A stretch of 64,000 nt of DNA from NCBI GenBank assembly GCA_032622095.1, contig CP136065.1, positions 245,767,474 to 245,831,473 of the forward strand. The letters run 5' to 3'. This document shows, piece after piece, positions 45,315 to 57,620 of the stretch (its first letter is position 1; every line of letters starts with the position of its first letter). Below the pieces are notes generated by a model. That model was not told where the DNA came from. It ran no database searches and saw only the letters and a program-made list of their open reading frames with translations. Position numbers and translations under genes: made by a program. Source of the stretch: Siphonodentalium dalli (Eukaryota; Mollusca; Scaphopoda; Gadilida; Siphonodentaliidae).

Positions 45315-45613
45315 AAAGGTACACATTCCGATTCGATGGGCCTTGTATCATCAGATGCCAACAACATTTCTTTTAAAAGAGCCGATTAATTACCAAAAAA
45401 TAATGCTAAACACTGTCGGTCGGATCGTCGAATATTTGCTAGGCCACCAAATATTCCAGGTGGTTAAAAATAACAGATTTCAAAAATCAATATCTAATAA
45501 CTCAGGGCTTTGATGGGTGGGTTAATTCCTCGACTCGAATCAAATATTTTTACACCCCCGCCCCAGCCAAAGAAATAGTAATATAGGAGCGTTAATTCGG
45601 ATTATGTATCTTT
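45315..45613. mobile_element. MITE of the GATTCGAGTCGAGG family, copy 6 (short)
   Basis: AAAGGTACACATTCCGATTC at the left, CTCGACTCGAATCAAAT core, right end CGGATTATGTATCTTTA. About 180 bp shorter than full copies. Confidence 0.75.
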
Positions 45614-45714
45614 AAGTTTTAAAACATGTGCCCCAATCCGTTTGGTACTTTTATTGCATATAAAAATAAGCTTAACATATTACTTACATGAGTAACATGA
45701 CAGTTTAACCCTTT

Positions 45715-46129
45715 ACCCAACAGAAGGGCCCTGTGCCAATGCATTCTCTTATATATGCGAGTCGACCATAGGTCGCCTCGCATATATAAGAGAATGCATT
45801 GGCTTAACACATATTAAAAATGATAAAATTGTCAAAGAATGAAGAAAAACAAAAAAAAATTGTTAAGAAAAAATGGTAAAAAAGTGTTAAAAAAAAGATT
45901 TTTTTAGGCCAATGCATTCTCTTATATATGCGAGGCGACCTATGGTCGACTCGCATATATAAGAGAATGCATTGGCACAGGGCATAATTGTAACCATCAC
46001 AAGGTGATCAATGAACCGGTTCCAATGATATCCATATTTGTATGGTATTAGTGAGACAGACCAAAGATATTTTAGGCTGTTGAAGCTTTCTTTGGGCGTT
46101 TTTGACCGGTTTGTTGGGTAAAGGGTTAA
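45715..46129. mobile_element. piggyBac-like MITE, copy 3
   Basis: TTAACCCTTTACCCAACAGA at the left, TTGTTGGGTAAAGGGTTAA at the right, TTAA on each edge. Two hairpins in opposite orientation are separated by an A-rich spacer. It lies in the reverse orientation to the copy at 26565. Confidence 0.85.
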
Positions 46130-46579
46130 CAGCATATATATTAATCTTAATTAATAGCTTGAACTAGAATCAGGTTTTCAAATTGTTTATTTAACACTCA
46201 GCCGCGCGCCCTCGTATTAAATAATAAGGAAGCTATAGGCTATATCCGAGAAGAACAGAACAATGACAGAATACGCACAATCATACAATGACTTGAATAA
46301 CTCTGGAAAATTATTTTAAAAACAATCCACCCACTTGAATCAGAATTTTTCGTCTGATGCATGTACATGAAGTCCGTTAATAATTGTTACCCTTTAAAAT
46401 TTGATAGATATAAATTGGTGAATTATTGAACTAAACATCCATAAAATCACACTAAATATAACATAACATGTTTGCGCTTGTAAGTGAATTTGACAAATGA
46501 TATTTTTTTTTAAATGATATAATAACGTGTCCCTTTAATATACCCACATTTTCGCGGGCTTTCTTGTGTGTCTGTAAAA

Positions 46580-47068
46580 TGAATGGCGTCGATTGGCTGA
46601 GATTTCGCGGGGGTTGTGTGACGTAATCTCTCAGCGGGTGCGAGTGATATGGCATCAACTCTACGTGTTTGTTAGTGAAAGTGCTTTGAAATAGTTTTTT
46701 TTGGCCCGAGATACAACATCTGCCTCTCAACAGGCGATGCAACAGACGAGAAAAACATCACGTACGCCGCTCGAACCAAGGGGCGCTACTCTAAATTGAT
46801 ATGTTTGACATTGAATAACAAGCAGAAATCGAAACTGTTTTCCACGATGCATGCGTTGGAATTTGCAGGATTTTATCACATTTTCTTTAATTTTGTAAAT
46901 CACGACGGCTTCTGGGATATAGATTTATTTAATAAGTATCCATGGTAACGTTCGTATTAGTTGGCCGACTTATTACAGGAGACTAGTTTTACTATTTCCT
47001 CTGTTTTTCGCCCGAGCGGCACAGGGACGTATCCCGGAAAGCTGGGGGAGCGACTCCTCGGCCAGACG
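46580..47068 (+). promoter_or_regulatory. Candidate promoter and 5' UTR of the amine oxidase gene
   Basis: More GC-rich than the surroundings. CGATTGGCTGA (46588) holds an inverted CCAAT box, and GTGTGACGTAATCTC (46616) a CRE/ATF-like TGACGTAA. No TATA box is clear. The position just before the exon supports a promoter, but the transcription start is not known. A possible acceptor (TTATTACAG, about 46978) could mean an upstream non-coding exon. Confidence 0.4.
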
Positions 47069-47198
47069 ATGCCGACAGTGATGGACGCGTTCGAGAGTGA
47101 TGTCGTCATTGTGGGCGCCGGTCTGGCCGGAATGACAGCGGCTTACTGTCTACTGAAGAAGGACAAACACCTCCGAGTCACCATTCTAGAGGCTAAAG
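47069..47198 (+). CDS. Flavin amine oxidase (monoamine-oxidase-like), first coding exon
   Basis: Reads MPTVMDAFESDVVIVGAGLA then GMTAAYCLLKKDKHLRVTIL and EAKG, the dinucleotide-binding GxGxxG motif (GAGLAG) followed by the acidic end of beta-2 (LEAK) that binds the FAD ribose. This is the N-terminus of the flavin amine oxidase family (monoamine, polyamine and L-amino-acid oxidases), which oxidise amines to aldehydes with release of H2O2. A donor AAAG|GTAAAG at 47199 ends the exon at the point where family members continue (x)RVGGRT. The frame is open upstream to 46961, but Met 47069 or the Met at 47081 gives the normal family length before the motif. The rest of the gene is not visible: the next 5.5 kb is satellite, then a gap. 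Confidence 0.75.
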
Positions 47199-47305
47199 GT
47201 AAAGCTAGTGCATGGCTAATCTAATGCAAGCAGGGACGTGACACATGTCTCATCCCCCCAACTTTTGTTAAAAAGTTTGACTCAACTTTTTCAAGTCTGA
47301 AACAA

Positions 47306-50300
47306 TTTTAGACATTTTAGACTGAGAATAGGATGAAATGGAACTTATAGACTGAGAATAGGATGAAATGGACATTTTAGACTGAGAATAGGATGAAATT
47401 GTCATTTTAGACTGAGAATAGGATGAAATGGACATTTTAGACTGAGAATAGGATGAAATGGTCATTTTAGACTGAGAATAGGATGAAATGGTCATTTTAG
47501 ACTGAGAATAGGATGAAATGGTCATTTTAGATTGAGAATAGGATGAAATGGACATTTTAGACTGAGAATAGGATGAAATTGTCATTTTAGACTGAGAATA
47601 GGATGAAATGGACATTTTAGACTGAGAATAGGATGAAATGGTCATTTTAGACTGAGAATAGGATAAAATGGACACTTTAGACTGATAATAGGATAAAATG
47701 GACATTTTAGACTGATAATAGGATGAAATGGACATTTTAGACTGAGAATAGGATGAAATGGACATTTTAGACTGAGAATAGGATGAAATGGACATTTTAG
47801 ACTGAGAATAGGATGAAATGGACATTTTAGACTGAGAATATGATGAAATGGACATTTTAGACTGAGAATATGATGAAATGGACATTTTAGACTGAGAATA
47901 TGATGAAATGAACATTTTAGACTGAGAATATGATGAAATGGACATTTTAGACTGAGAATATGATGAAATGGACATTTTAGACTGAGAATATGATGAAATG
48001 GACATTTTAGACTGAGAATATGATGAAATGGACATTTTAGACTGAGAATATGATGAAATGGACATTTTAGACTGAGAATAGGATGAAATGGACATTTTAG
48101 ACTGAGAATAGGATGAAATGGACGTTTTAGACTGAGAATAGGATGAAATGGACATTTTAGACTGATAATAGGATGAAATGGACATTTTAGACTGAGAATA
48201 GGAAGAAATGGACGTTTTAGACTGAGAATAGGATAAAATGGACATTTTAGACTGATAATAGGATGAAATGGACATTTTAGACTGAGAATAGGATGAAATG
48301 GACATTTTAGACTGAGAATAGGATGAAATGGACAATTTAGACTGAGAATAGGATGAAATGGACATTTTAGACTGAGAATATGATGAAATGGACATTTTAG
48401 ACTGAGAATATGATGAAATGGACATTTTAGACTGAGAATAGGATGAAATGGACATTTTAGACTGAGAATAGGATGAAATGGACATTTTAGACTGAGAATA
48501 GGATGAAATGGACGTTTTAGACTGAGAATAGGATGAAATGGACGTTTTAGACTGAGAATAGGATGAAATGGACGTTTTAGACTGAGAATATGATGAAATG
48601 GACATTTTAGACTGAGAATAGGATGAAATGGACATTTTAGACTAAGAATATGATGAAATGGACATTTTAGACTGAGAATAGGATGAAATGGACATTTTAG
48701 ACTAAGAATAGGATGAAATGGACATTTTAGACTGAGAATAGGATGAAATGGACATTTTAGACTGAGAATAGGATGAAATGGACATTTTAGACTGAGAATA
48801 GGATGAAATGGACATTTTAGACTGAGAATATGATGAAATGGACATTTTAGACTGAGAATATGATGAAATGGACATTTTAGACTGAGAATAGGATGAAATG
48901 GACATTTTAGACTGAGAATAGGATGAAATGGACATTTTAGACTAAGAATATGATGAAATGGACATTTTAGACTGAGAATAGGATGAAATGGACATTTTAG
49001 ACTGAGAATAGGATGAAATGGACAATTTAGACTGAGAATAGGATGAAATGGACAATTTAGACTGAGAATAGGATGAAATGGACAATTTAGACTGAGAATA
49101 GGATGAAATGGACATTTTAGTCTGAGAATAGGATGAAATGGACATTTTAGACTGAGAATAGGATGAAATGGACATTTTAGACTGAGAATAGGATGAAATG
49201 GACATTTTAGACTGAGAATAGGAAGAAATGGACATTTTAGACTGAGAATAGGATGAAATGGACATTTTAGACTGAGAATAGGATGAAATGGACATTTTAG
49301 ACTGAGAATAGGATGAAATGGACATTTTAGACTGAGAATAGGATGAAATGGACGTTTTAGACTGAGAATATGATGAAATGGACATTTTAGACTGAGAATA
49401 GGATGAAATGGACATTTTAGACTGAGAATAGGATGAAATGGACATTTTAGACTGAGAATATGATGAAATGGACATTTTAGACTGAGAATATGATGAAATG
49501 GACATTTTAGACTGAGAATATGATGAAATGGACATTTTAGACTGAGAATAGGATGAAATGGACATTTTAGACTGAGAATAGGATGAAATGGACATTTTAG
49601 ACTGAGAATATGATGAAATGGACATTTTAGACTGAGAATAGGATGAAATGGACGTTTTAGACTGAGAATAGGATGAAATGGACGTTTTAGACTGAGAATA
49701 TGATGAAATGGACATTATAGACTGAGAATAGGATGAAATGGACAATTTAGACTGAGAATAGGATGAATTGGACAATTTAGACTGAGAATAGGATGAAATG
49801 GTCATTTTAGACTGAGAATAGGATGAAATGGACATTTTAGACTGAGAATAGGATGAAGTGGACACTTTAGACTGAGAATAGGATGAAATGGACATTTCAG
49901 ACTGAGAATAGGATGAAATGGACGTTTTAGACTGAGAATATGATGAAATGGACATTTTAGACTGAGAATAGGATGAAATGGACAATTTAGACTGAGAATA
50001 GGATGAAATGGACATTTTAGACTGAGAATAGGATGAAATGGACATTTTAGACTGAGAATAGGATGAAATGGACAATTTAGACTGAGAATAGGATGAAATG
50101 GACATTTTAGACTGAGAATAGGATGAAATGGACATTTTAGACTGAGAATAGGATGAAATGGACATTTTAGACTGAGAATAGGATGAAATGGACATTTTAG
50201 ACTGAGAATAGGATGAAATGGACATTTCAGACTGAGAATAGGATGAAATGGACATTTTAGACTGAGAATAGGATGAAATGGACAATTTAGACTGAGAATA

Positions 50301-52736
50301 GGATGAAATGGACATTTTAGACTGAGAATAGGATGAAATGGACATTTTAGACTGAAAATAGGATGAAATGGACATTTTAGACTGAGAATAGGATGAAATG
50401 GACAATTTAGACTGAGAATAGGATGAAATGGACATTTTAGACTGAAGGAAGAATAGGATGAAATGGACATTTTAGACTGAGAATAGGATGAAATGGACAT
50501 TTTAGACTGAGAATAGGATGAAATGGACATTTTAGACTGAGAATAGGATGAAATGGACGTTTTAGACTGAGAATAGGATGAAATGGACATTTTAGACTGA
50601 GAATAGGATGAAATGGACGTTTTAGACTGAGAATAGGATGAAATGGACGTTTTAGACTGAGAATATGATGAAATGGACATTTTAGACTGAGAATATGATG
50701 AAATGGACATTTTAGACTGAGAATAGGATGAAATGGACATTTTAGACTGAGAATAGGATGAAATGGACATTTTAGACTGAGAATATGATGAAATGGACAT
50801 TTTAGACTGAGAATAGGCTGAAATGGACGTTTTAGACTGAGAATAGGATGAAATGGACGTTTTAGACTGAGAATATGATGAAATGGACATTTTAGACTGA
50901 GAATAGGATGAAATGGACATTTTAGACTAAGAATATGATGAAATGGACATTTCAGACTGAGAATATGATGAAATGGACATTTTAGACTAAGAATAGGATG
51001 AAATGGACATTTTAGACTGAGAATAGGATGAAATGGACATTTTAGACTGAGAATAGGATGAAATGGACATTTTAGACTGAGAATAGGATGAAATGGACAT
51101 TTTAGACTGAGAATAGGATGAAATGGACATTTTAGACTGAGAATATGATGAAATGGACATTTTAGACTAAGAATATGATGAAATGGACATTTTAGACTGA
51201 GAATAGGATGAAATGGACATTTTAGACTGAGAATAGGATGAAATGGACATTTTAGACTAAGAATATGATGAAATGGACATTTTAGACTGAGAATAGGATG
51301 AAATGGACATTTTAGACTGAGAATAGGATGAAATGGACATTTTAGACTGAGAATAGGATGAAATGGACAATTTAGACTGAGAATAGGATGAAATGGACAA
51401 TTTAGACTGAGAATAGGATGAAATGGACATTTTAGACTGAGAATAGGATGAAATGGACGTTTTAGACTGAGAATAGGATGAAATGGACATTTTAGACTGA
51501 GAATAGGATGAAATGGACATTTTAGACTGAGAATAGGATGAAATGGACGTTTTAGACTGAGAATAGGATGAAATGGACATTTTAGACTGAGAATAGGATG
51601 AAATGGACATTTTAGACTGAGAATAGGATGAAATGGACGTTTTAGACTGAGAATATGATGAAATGGACATTTTAGACTGAGAATAGGATGAAATGGACAT
51701 TTTAGACTGAGAATAGGATGAAATGGTCATTTTAGACTGAGAATAGGATGAAATGGACATTTTAGACTGAGAATAGGATGAAGTGGACACTTTAGACTGA
51801 GAATAGGATGAAATGGACATTTTAGACTGATAATAGGATGAAATGGACATTTTAGACTGAGAATAGGATGAAGTGGACACTTTAGACTGAGAATAGGATG
51901 AAATGGACATTTTAGACTGAGAATAGGATGAAATGGACATTTTAGACTGAGAATAGGATGAAATGGACGTTTTAGACTGAGAATAGGATGAAATGGACAT
52001 TTTAGACTGAGAATAGGATGAAATGGACGTTTTAGACTGAGAATATGATGAAATGGACATTTTAGACTGAGAATAGGATGAAATGGACATTTTAGACTGA
52101 GAATAGGATGAAATGGACATTTTAGACTGAGAATAGGATGAAATGGACATTTTAGACTGAGAATAGGATGAAATGGACATTTCAGACTGAGAATAGGATG
52201 AAATGGACATTTTAGACTGAGAATAGGATGAAATGGACATTTTAGACTGAGAATAGGATGAAATGGACATTTTAGACTGAGAATAGGATGAAATGGACAT
52301 TTTAGACTGAGAATAGGATGAAATGGACAATTTAGACTGAGAATAGGATGAAATGGACATTTTAGACTGAGAATAGGATGAAATGGACATTTTAGACTGA
52401 GAATAGGATGAAATGGACATTTTAGACTGAGAATAGGATGAAATGGACATTTTAGACTGAGAATAGGATGAAATGGACATTTTAGACTGAGAATAGGATG
52501 AAATGGACGTTTTAGACTGAGAATAGGATGAAATGGACATTTTAGACTGAGAATATGATGAAATGGACATTTTAGACTGAGAATAGGATGAAATGGACGT
52601 TTTAGACTGAGAATATGATGAAATGGACATTTTAGACTGAGAATAGGATGAAATGGACGTTTAGACTGAGAATATGATGAAATGGACATTTTAGACTGAG
52701 AATAGGATGAAATGGACAATTTAGACTGAGAATAGG
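47306..52736. repeat. 30-bp satellite, about 181 copies
   Basis: Unit GACATTTTAGACTGAGAATA plus GGATGAAATG. The phase is kept for 3.1 kb, then shifted by a 6-bp insertion near 50445; a single-base deletion lies near 52661. Variants recur in blocks: GACGTTTTAG, GACAATTTAG, GTCATTTTAG, AATATGATG and ACTAAG. It begins about 100 bp after the exon donor, so it probably fills intron 1, and is cut by the assembly gap, so its true length is unknown. Confidence 0.97.
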
Positions 52737-52836
52737 NNNNNNNNNNNNNNNNNNNNNNNNNNNNNNNNNNNNNNNNNNNNNNNNNNNNNNNNNNNNNNNN
52801 NNNNNNNNNNNNNNNNNNNNNNNNNNNNNNNNNNNN
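52737..52836. other. Assembly gap, 100 N
   Basis: Exactly 100 N, the usual placeholder for a gap of unknown size. Satellite lies on the left; a second version of the 9-kb region starts on the right. Confidence 0.99.
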
Positions 52837-52949
52837 CCTGACGCATGACTATTACTATAGACGAGCATCGTTTTATCACGCAGCAACTCAATTATTGAAA
52901 ACTCCCCACCACTGTCATCGTTTCACATGTCCCCTCCTGACTTCTACTT

Positions 52950-53024
<75 letters not shown>

Positions 53025-53029
53025 CGCTC

Positions 53030-53116
<87 letters not shown>

Positions 53117-53419
53117 GCCTCTTGCTATTCCTAACACTATCTTCTCCCTGTTTCCATATATACCTAACTCACACTTAGTTATATATTTCCATTTCTCCTA
53201 AAACCGTTATTTCAATCCGTTCCCGTCTGATCGATACCCTCCCTCACTTATTGGGGAAGGGGCATGTCGCCAAAGTGGAGAATACTTCATTTAAGCCCCC
53301 GGGCTTGTTGTCTGATCCTCATTCCCATACCTTATCTCTTCTATTTTGCATATTTGTATCATCAGCTTAGATTCTGTATATTATGTTATCTGTTTGGATT
53401 TGGAAATAAAAATATGTTT
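52837..53419 (+). mobile_element. LINE tail, second version (left of the PLE tail)
   Basis: Matches 8994-9620 with a shorter AT block and a longer ATCT block in the microsatellite (52953-53113). The left part of the element lies in the gap. Confidence 0.85.
52953..53113. repeat. (ATCT)n(CT)n microsatellite
   Basis: About 70 bp of ATCT followed by about 85 bp of CT, with a few interruptions. Confidence 0.95.
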
Positions 53420-53513
53420 ATACTAAATCTGGTATTTGTGATCTCTGATCGGACTCCACGCTGTGTTGCAGTACTCTAGAATGGGTCTCACCGCTGATGT
53501 GCAGCAATCGGGA

Positions 53514-54445
53514 AGTTTCAATCAATACAATGGAATATCTCAATACTGGTAACACTTTCACCAGCGAACAAACACGCATATCGTATCAAATGCAGAGCAA
53601 ACTTAATTGTGATTCTAAAAACGTAATTTACTTAATCACATGCAAAAGGTGCCGTATACAATATGTTGGACAAACAAAAACCGCTCTCACAGTTAGAATG
53701 TCTAATCATCTTTCCAGTGTTCGCCAACAACTTGACACGCAAATTTCGGATCATTTCAACTCATCTAATCATAACATTAAATCCCATTTCAGCTTTCAGC
53801 CAATAGAACAGACACCAATTCTAGCCGACGAAGACCAAACCGATTCAATACGCCTAGAACGCGAAAATAATTGGATGGGCGTACTTAAAACATATCTTCC
53901 GTTCGGACTTAACATTGACTACAAAGGTATTTCTCGAAATTTCTTGTGCTTTCCTCTGATCTACAATCGTAGAAATGTTGAAATCGCAAGCATTTTCAGA
54001 AACAACTTTGCATTATTAAACACTAAATTGACCGAGCCTCTCGACAAACGGGTGATTATTGCTTACAAGAAAAATCCCAGTTTGAGAGATTTGCTCGTTC
54101 GATCTAGACTCAGACCTTGATTAACACGCAGTTTAATTAGCTTTTAGCTATGTTAACACCATTATCCTTTGTTTGTGCTCAACACAATATTTTATGTCAA
54201 TTTCCGACGACACAATCCAAACAAATTTAGCTAGTTCCATCTTTGAATGGCAACAATGCTCAACAAACTATTCCATGTCAATTTCCGACACAACCTAACA
54301 AAATTTATGTCAATTTCTGACACAACCTAACAAAATTTATGTCAATTTCCGACACAACCTAACAAAATTTAGCTGGTTCCATAGAAATAATTACATAAGA
54401 AATCGGATTCCGACCTGTGCCCGCGCTCTCCACACTTTCAAAATA
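53514..54445 (+). mobile_element. Solo PLE 3' tail
   Basis: The same fragment and the same left junction (GGGAAGTTTCAATC|AATACAATGG) as 9717-10645, but followed directly by the right-hand LINE tail as at 21172. The 9.6 kb between the two PLE tails of the other version is absent. It includes the 31-bp 3' UTR repeats (54191-54370). Confidence 0.85.
53527..54120 (+). CDS. GIY-YIG endonuclease domain of a PLE, open copy
   Basis: Open from 53497 to the stop at 54118; the first Met that lies within the element is at 53530. The GIY-YIG core VIYLITCKRCRIQYVGQT lies at about 53623-53676, then TVRMSNHLSSVRQQL, the H-containing FNSSNHNIKSHF, the E-containing RLERENNWMGVLKTYLPFG, and a C-terminal KNPSLRDLLVRSRLRP. 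It is the only one of the three copies whose frame runs to the natural end. Without RT it is not an autonomous element, and expression is unknown. Confidence 0.85.
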   Translation, partial: TMEYLNTGNTFTSEQTRISYQMQSKLNCDSKNVIYLITCKRCRIQYVGQTKTALTVRMSNHLSSVRQQLDTQISDHFNSSNHNIKSHFSFQPIEQTPILADEDQTDSIRLERENNWMGVLKTYLPFGLNIDYKGISRNFLCFPLIYNRRNVEIASIFRNNFALLNTKLTEPLDKRVIIAYKKNPSLRDLLVRSRLRP

Positions 54446-54469
54446 TCTATCTATCTATATCTATCTATA

Positions 54470-54506
<37 letters not shown>

Positions 54507-54508
54507 CG

Positions 54509-54540
<32 letters not shown>

Positions 54541-54745
54541 TCCTGCCTCTTGCTATCCCTACCACTATCTTCTCCCTGTTTCCATACCTAACTCAAACTT
54601 AGTTATAAAGAGGAGAATACTTCATTTAAGCCCCCGGGCTTGTTGTCTGATCCTCATTTCCATACTTTATCTCTTCTATTTTGCATATTTGTATCATCTG
54701 TATATTATGTTATCTGTTTGGATTTGGAAATAAAAATATGTTTAT
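54446..54745 (+). mobile_element. LINE tail, second version (right of the PLE tail)
   Basis: Starts in an ATCT/CT microsatellite (54446-54541), lacks about 130 bp in the middle (joins AACTTAGTTAT to AAAGAGGAGAAT), and ends at GGAAATAAAAATATGTTTA. It shares the ATCATCTGTATATT deletion with 21172-21558. Confidence 0.8.
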
Positions 54746-55059
54746 ACTAAATCTGGTATTTGTGATTTCTGATCGGACTCCACGCTGTGTTGCAGTACTC
54801 TAGAATGGGTCTCACCGCTGATGTGCAGTAATCGAGAAGTTTCAATATCAAAATTTGTGAAGGTTGTTTCAATTATGCCGTCATATTGGCTCTACTGCAA
54901 ACATAATTTATTTGTACATCAAATTTCATTTTTGTTCATCAATAATTACGCCAAGGTCACGTTCGGAGGTATACTTGCGATTATTGTATATGGTGTGGGT
55001 TTTTGTTATAACACAGATATGGAAGTACAGAAAATTTAGTTGAATATATTTATACTTAC

Positions 55060-55102
55060 CAAGCGGCACTCCTGCTGATGTGAAAGAAACCAATACTTCA
55101 AC
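55060..55102 (-). CDS. Candidate 43-bp microexon, second version
   Basis: Same splice sites and length as 21862-21904. It reads VEVLVSFTSAGVPL (one amino-acid change). See that entry for doubts. Confidence 0.3.
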
Positions 55103-55600
55103 CTGAAAAAGTAAATCATTGTAAACATTAGGTAGCTTAATATTGATGCGACTATATATATGTATCAGCCAATACACCATATATGTCAAATATAGCCAAT
55201 TATCGAAATAGAGCGAAATAGGAAAATACAGCGAAATATAGAGCGAAATATAGAAATAGGAAATTATTTTTATAAACGAAATAACGGACATATGTGAAGA
55301 AGTGTTTTAAAGAGCGTGTCAAACGTGTGCGTGTGATATGTATAATATATGCGCGTGCACGGTGGTATCTATATAAATGTCATATATGGTATCTTGCTAT
55401 ACTCTTTTCAATACACTGTCATGAAACAGTTTTCACTGATTTCCTCAGAAATTGTGTGGAAATAGTTTCGATAATCAACCGGACGATATATTATCCAGAA
55501 TCAGAGACCGAACTTAAAGCAGGATTAACTTTCAATCCATTCTCTAAACACATATTTCAGTACTGGTCTATTGAGAGGTATAACAATTTGTGGTATAGTA

Positions 55601-57100
55601 TGGAGGGTTATTAGGGTCACAATCCTAACTTCACATTTTAATTCTAACTTAAATTTTTAATTCTTATATTTTAATTCTAACTTAACATTTTAATTCTTAT
55701 ATTTTAATTCTATTTACATTCTATTTACAATATATTTACATTCTATTTACATTCTATTTACATTCTATTTTAATTCTAACTTAACATTTTAATTCTTATA
55801 TTTTAATAATATTTTAAATCTACTACAAAAAGGTCTAATGTTGGAATTAAAATATTAGAATTAAGAAGTTTAAATTGGAGTGAACATAAAACCTGGGACT
55901 AGTATAGTCCCAGATAAAACGGACCTCAGAATTGAAACGCAAAAATGAAAACAGACATAAAACGGATACTGCAAGTTGGAATTGTGACCCAAATAACACG
56001 CCTGCGTTTCTATAACAATTATATCGAAAGACGTCGCTGCGATCGGACGGCGGAAATTGCCGATCTCGCAAGCTTTCCCGGCGTCGCTCTCTTTGTCGTT
56101 GCGCGATGCGGAGTTTCTGTTGGATCTTGTTTGTCCCTGTGAGAACAATGCCAATGGTCCCTGTTGACAATAATTTAATGGTTATTTTTAAATTACCATC
56201 TATAGTATAAGGGGGGTTTCAGACAGGAACATAATAATAATTATAATATAATAATAAATAATTATTTATTTATTTATTTTTTTTAAATATTTTTTTATTC
56301 AGATCATTTTTTAAATTCCATCATGTGACATTAGTCTTATTCAGTATTGTATAACATTTTCAAATATTTTAAGGTATATATGAACATACATGTATATATG
56401 ATTGCATGTAATTTGTAGATATAAAGTAACAAAATATAAAACAAGTAAATTTATTTTTTTTGTGGATAATCAGTGTATTTGTGAAACGTGGATACTTATG
56501 ATCGCTTATTTCTGAACTGTCGTGGGGGGAAGTTATTAAATCCATATTATGAGCATGTTTGAGTAATAGCTTCACTGAGAAGTAGATATTGCCTTGTTTT
56601 CAATTGCTAAGAATTGCTTCCAGAGCTTCCCATCTTTCCCCATATTTTTTACTTCTATCATTCAAGGAATATGTGTTTAGAGTTTCAATTCTTTTATAAT
56701 ATTTAAAAAATTCAAGAAGTCCATTTATAGTTGGGTTGGTAGCCCTCATCTTACATGAGTATATAAATTTTCTATACAGCATTGTACAGATATCAAGGGT
56801 ATCATTGGGATGTATATCTCCATGCATACCTAGGACAGTATACTCTGGTTTTAATTCGAATGTAATATCACACTTTTCTTTTAACTTATATTGGAGTTGA
56901 AGTAGAACTGATTTTGAAATGGGGCAATCCCAAAAGAGATGTATAACTGTATAAATAATTATGTTGAGATGCCTTTGTAAAGTTAGAATTAAAATATAAG
57001 AATTAAAATGTTAAGTTAGAATTAAAATATTAAGTAAGAATTAAAATATTAAGTTAGAGTAAAAATGTGAAGTTAGGATTGTGACCCTAATAACCCTCCA
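55601..57100. mobile_element. TIR element with ~100-bp inverted ends (short version)
   Basis: Same ends as 22493-25196, TAGTA on both sides (55596-55600, 57101-57105). It lacks the 1.9-kb segment but carries a LINE insertion of its own. Confidence 0.75.
56266..56950 (-). mobile_element. 5'-truncated LINE with 12-bp TSD
   Basis: Flanked by ATAAATAATTAT (56254-56265, 56951-56962), present once in the other version at about 25070. On the - strand it encodes the end of an RT protein: HLFWDCPISKSVLLQLQYKL, then a C-terminal helix region (IYSCKMRATNPTINGLLEFF, KYGERWEALEAILSN) ending at 56600. The HLFWDCP pattern resembles the C-terminus of L1/Tx1-type LINEs. The 3' end is T-rich on the + strand (poly(A)-like). 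Confidence 0.82.
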
Positions 57101-57146
57101 TAGTATAGGGCTGTTTAACTAGTTAATTTGTCCGAGGTGTTTGTGG

Positions 57147-57620
57147 TTCAAGAAAGTACAAATGCCATCAACAAAAGGGTGAAATGTTCAACGCGAAGAA
57201 CATCCAGAGGAATGTTACGTTGATGAGCTCTTGCATTCAGTTCAACAAACGTTGGTACACCAAGTGATTTCTTGGTAACATCACCAATGCGACCATTTTC
57301 TTGCATGAGACATTAACTACTATATTCTAAAGTTATATATATATAAAGCTATATGATCATAAAGGTCGCGTTCCCCAACGGCCACAGCCATTGCCATCGA
57401 GACTGTAAATTGTTCTTTAAATACATAGTGAAATAAATGCACCACAGTTCCTGACATTTTCTTGAATAATACCGCCCACATACTGACACTAACGCCGAGA
57501 GAGGATAACAAAACACGCATACATTCATGCTATAAAGACATTATCCTTTAGTCCATCCGACTGTTTTGAGGGAGGCTAGCATATTATTATCCAGACAAAA
57601 GTGTACGTAGTTGAATCAGA
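57147..57620. other. Version-specific sequence with a possible coding scrap
   Basis: On the - strand, 57310-57150 reads MQENGRIGDVTKKSLGVPTF and FVELNARAHQRNIPLDVLRV, a protein-like stretch ending at a stop before the shared flank. No family recognised; it may be an old gene or transposon fragment. 57320-57520 also has an open - strand frame without a recognisable domain. Confidence 0.2.

Noticed and set aside
47268-52719. Long minus-strand frames encoding hundreds of MSISSYSQSK decapeptides, possibly a repetitive structural protein
   Set aside because: The 30-bp unit is a multiple of three, so frames stay open automatically, and a second minus-strand frame is open too (CPFHPILSLK). Several units carry ACTAAG, which puts a stop in the frame, and most variants are amino-acid changing. 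No start, exon or signal-peptide context.
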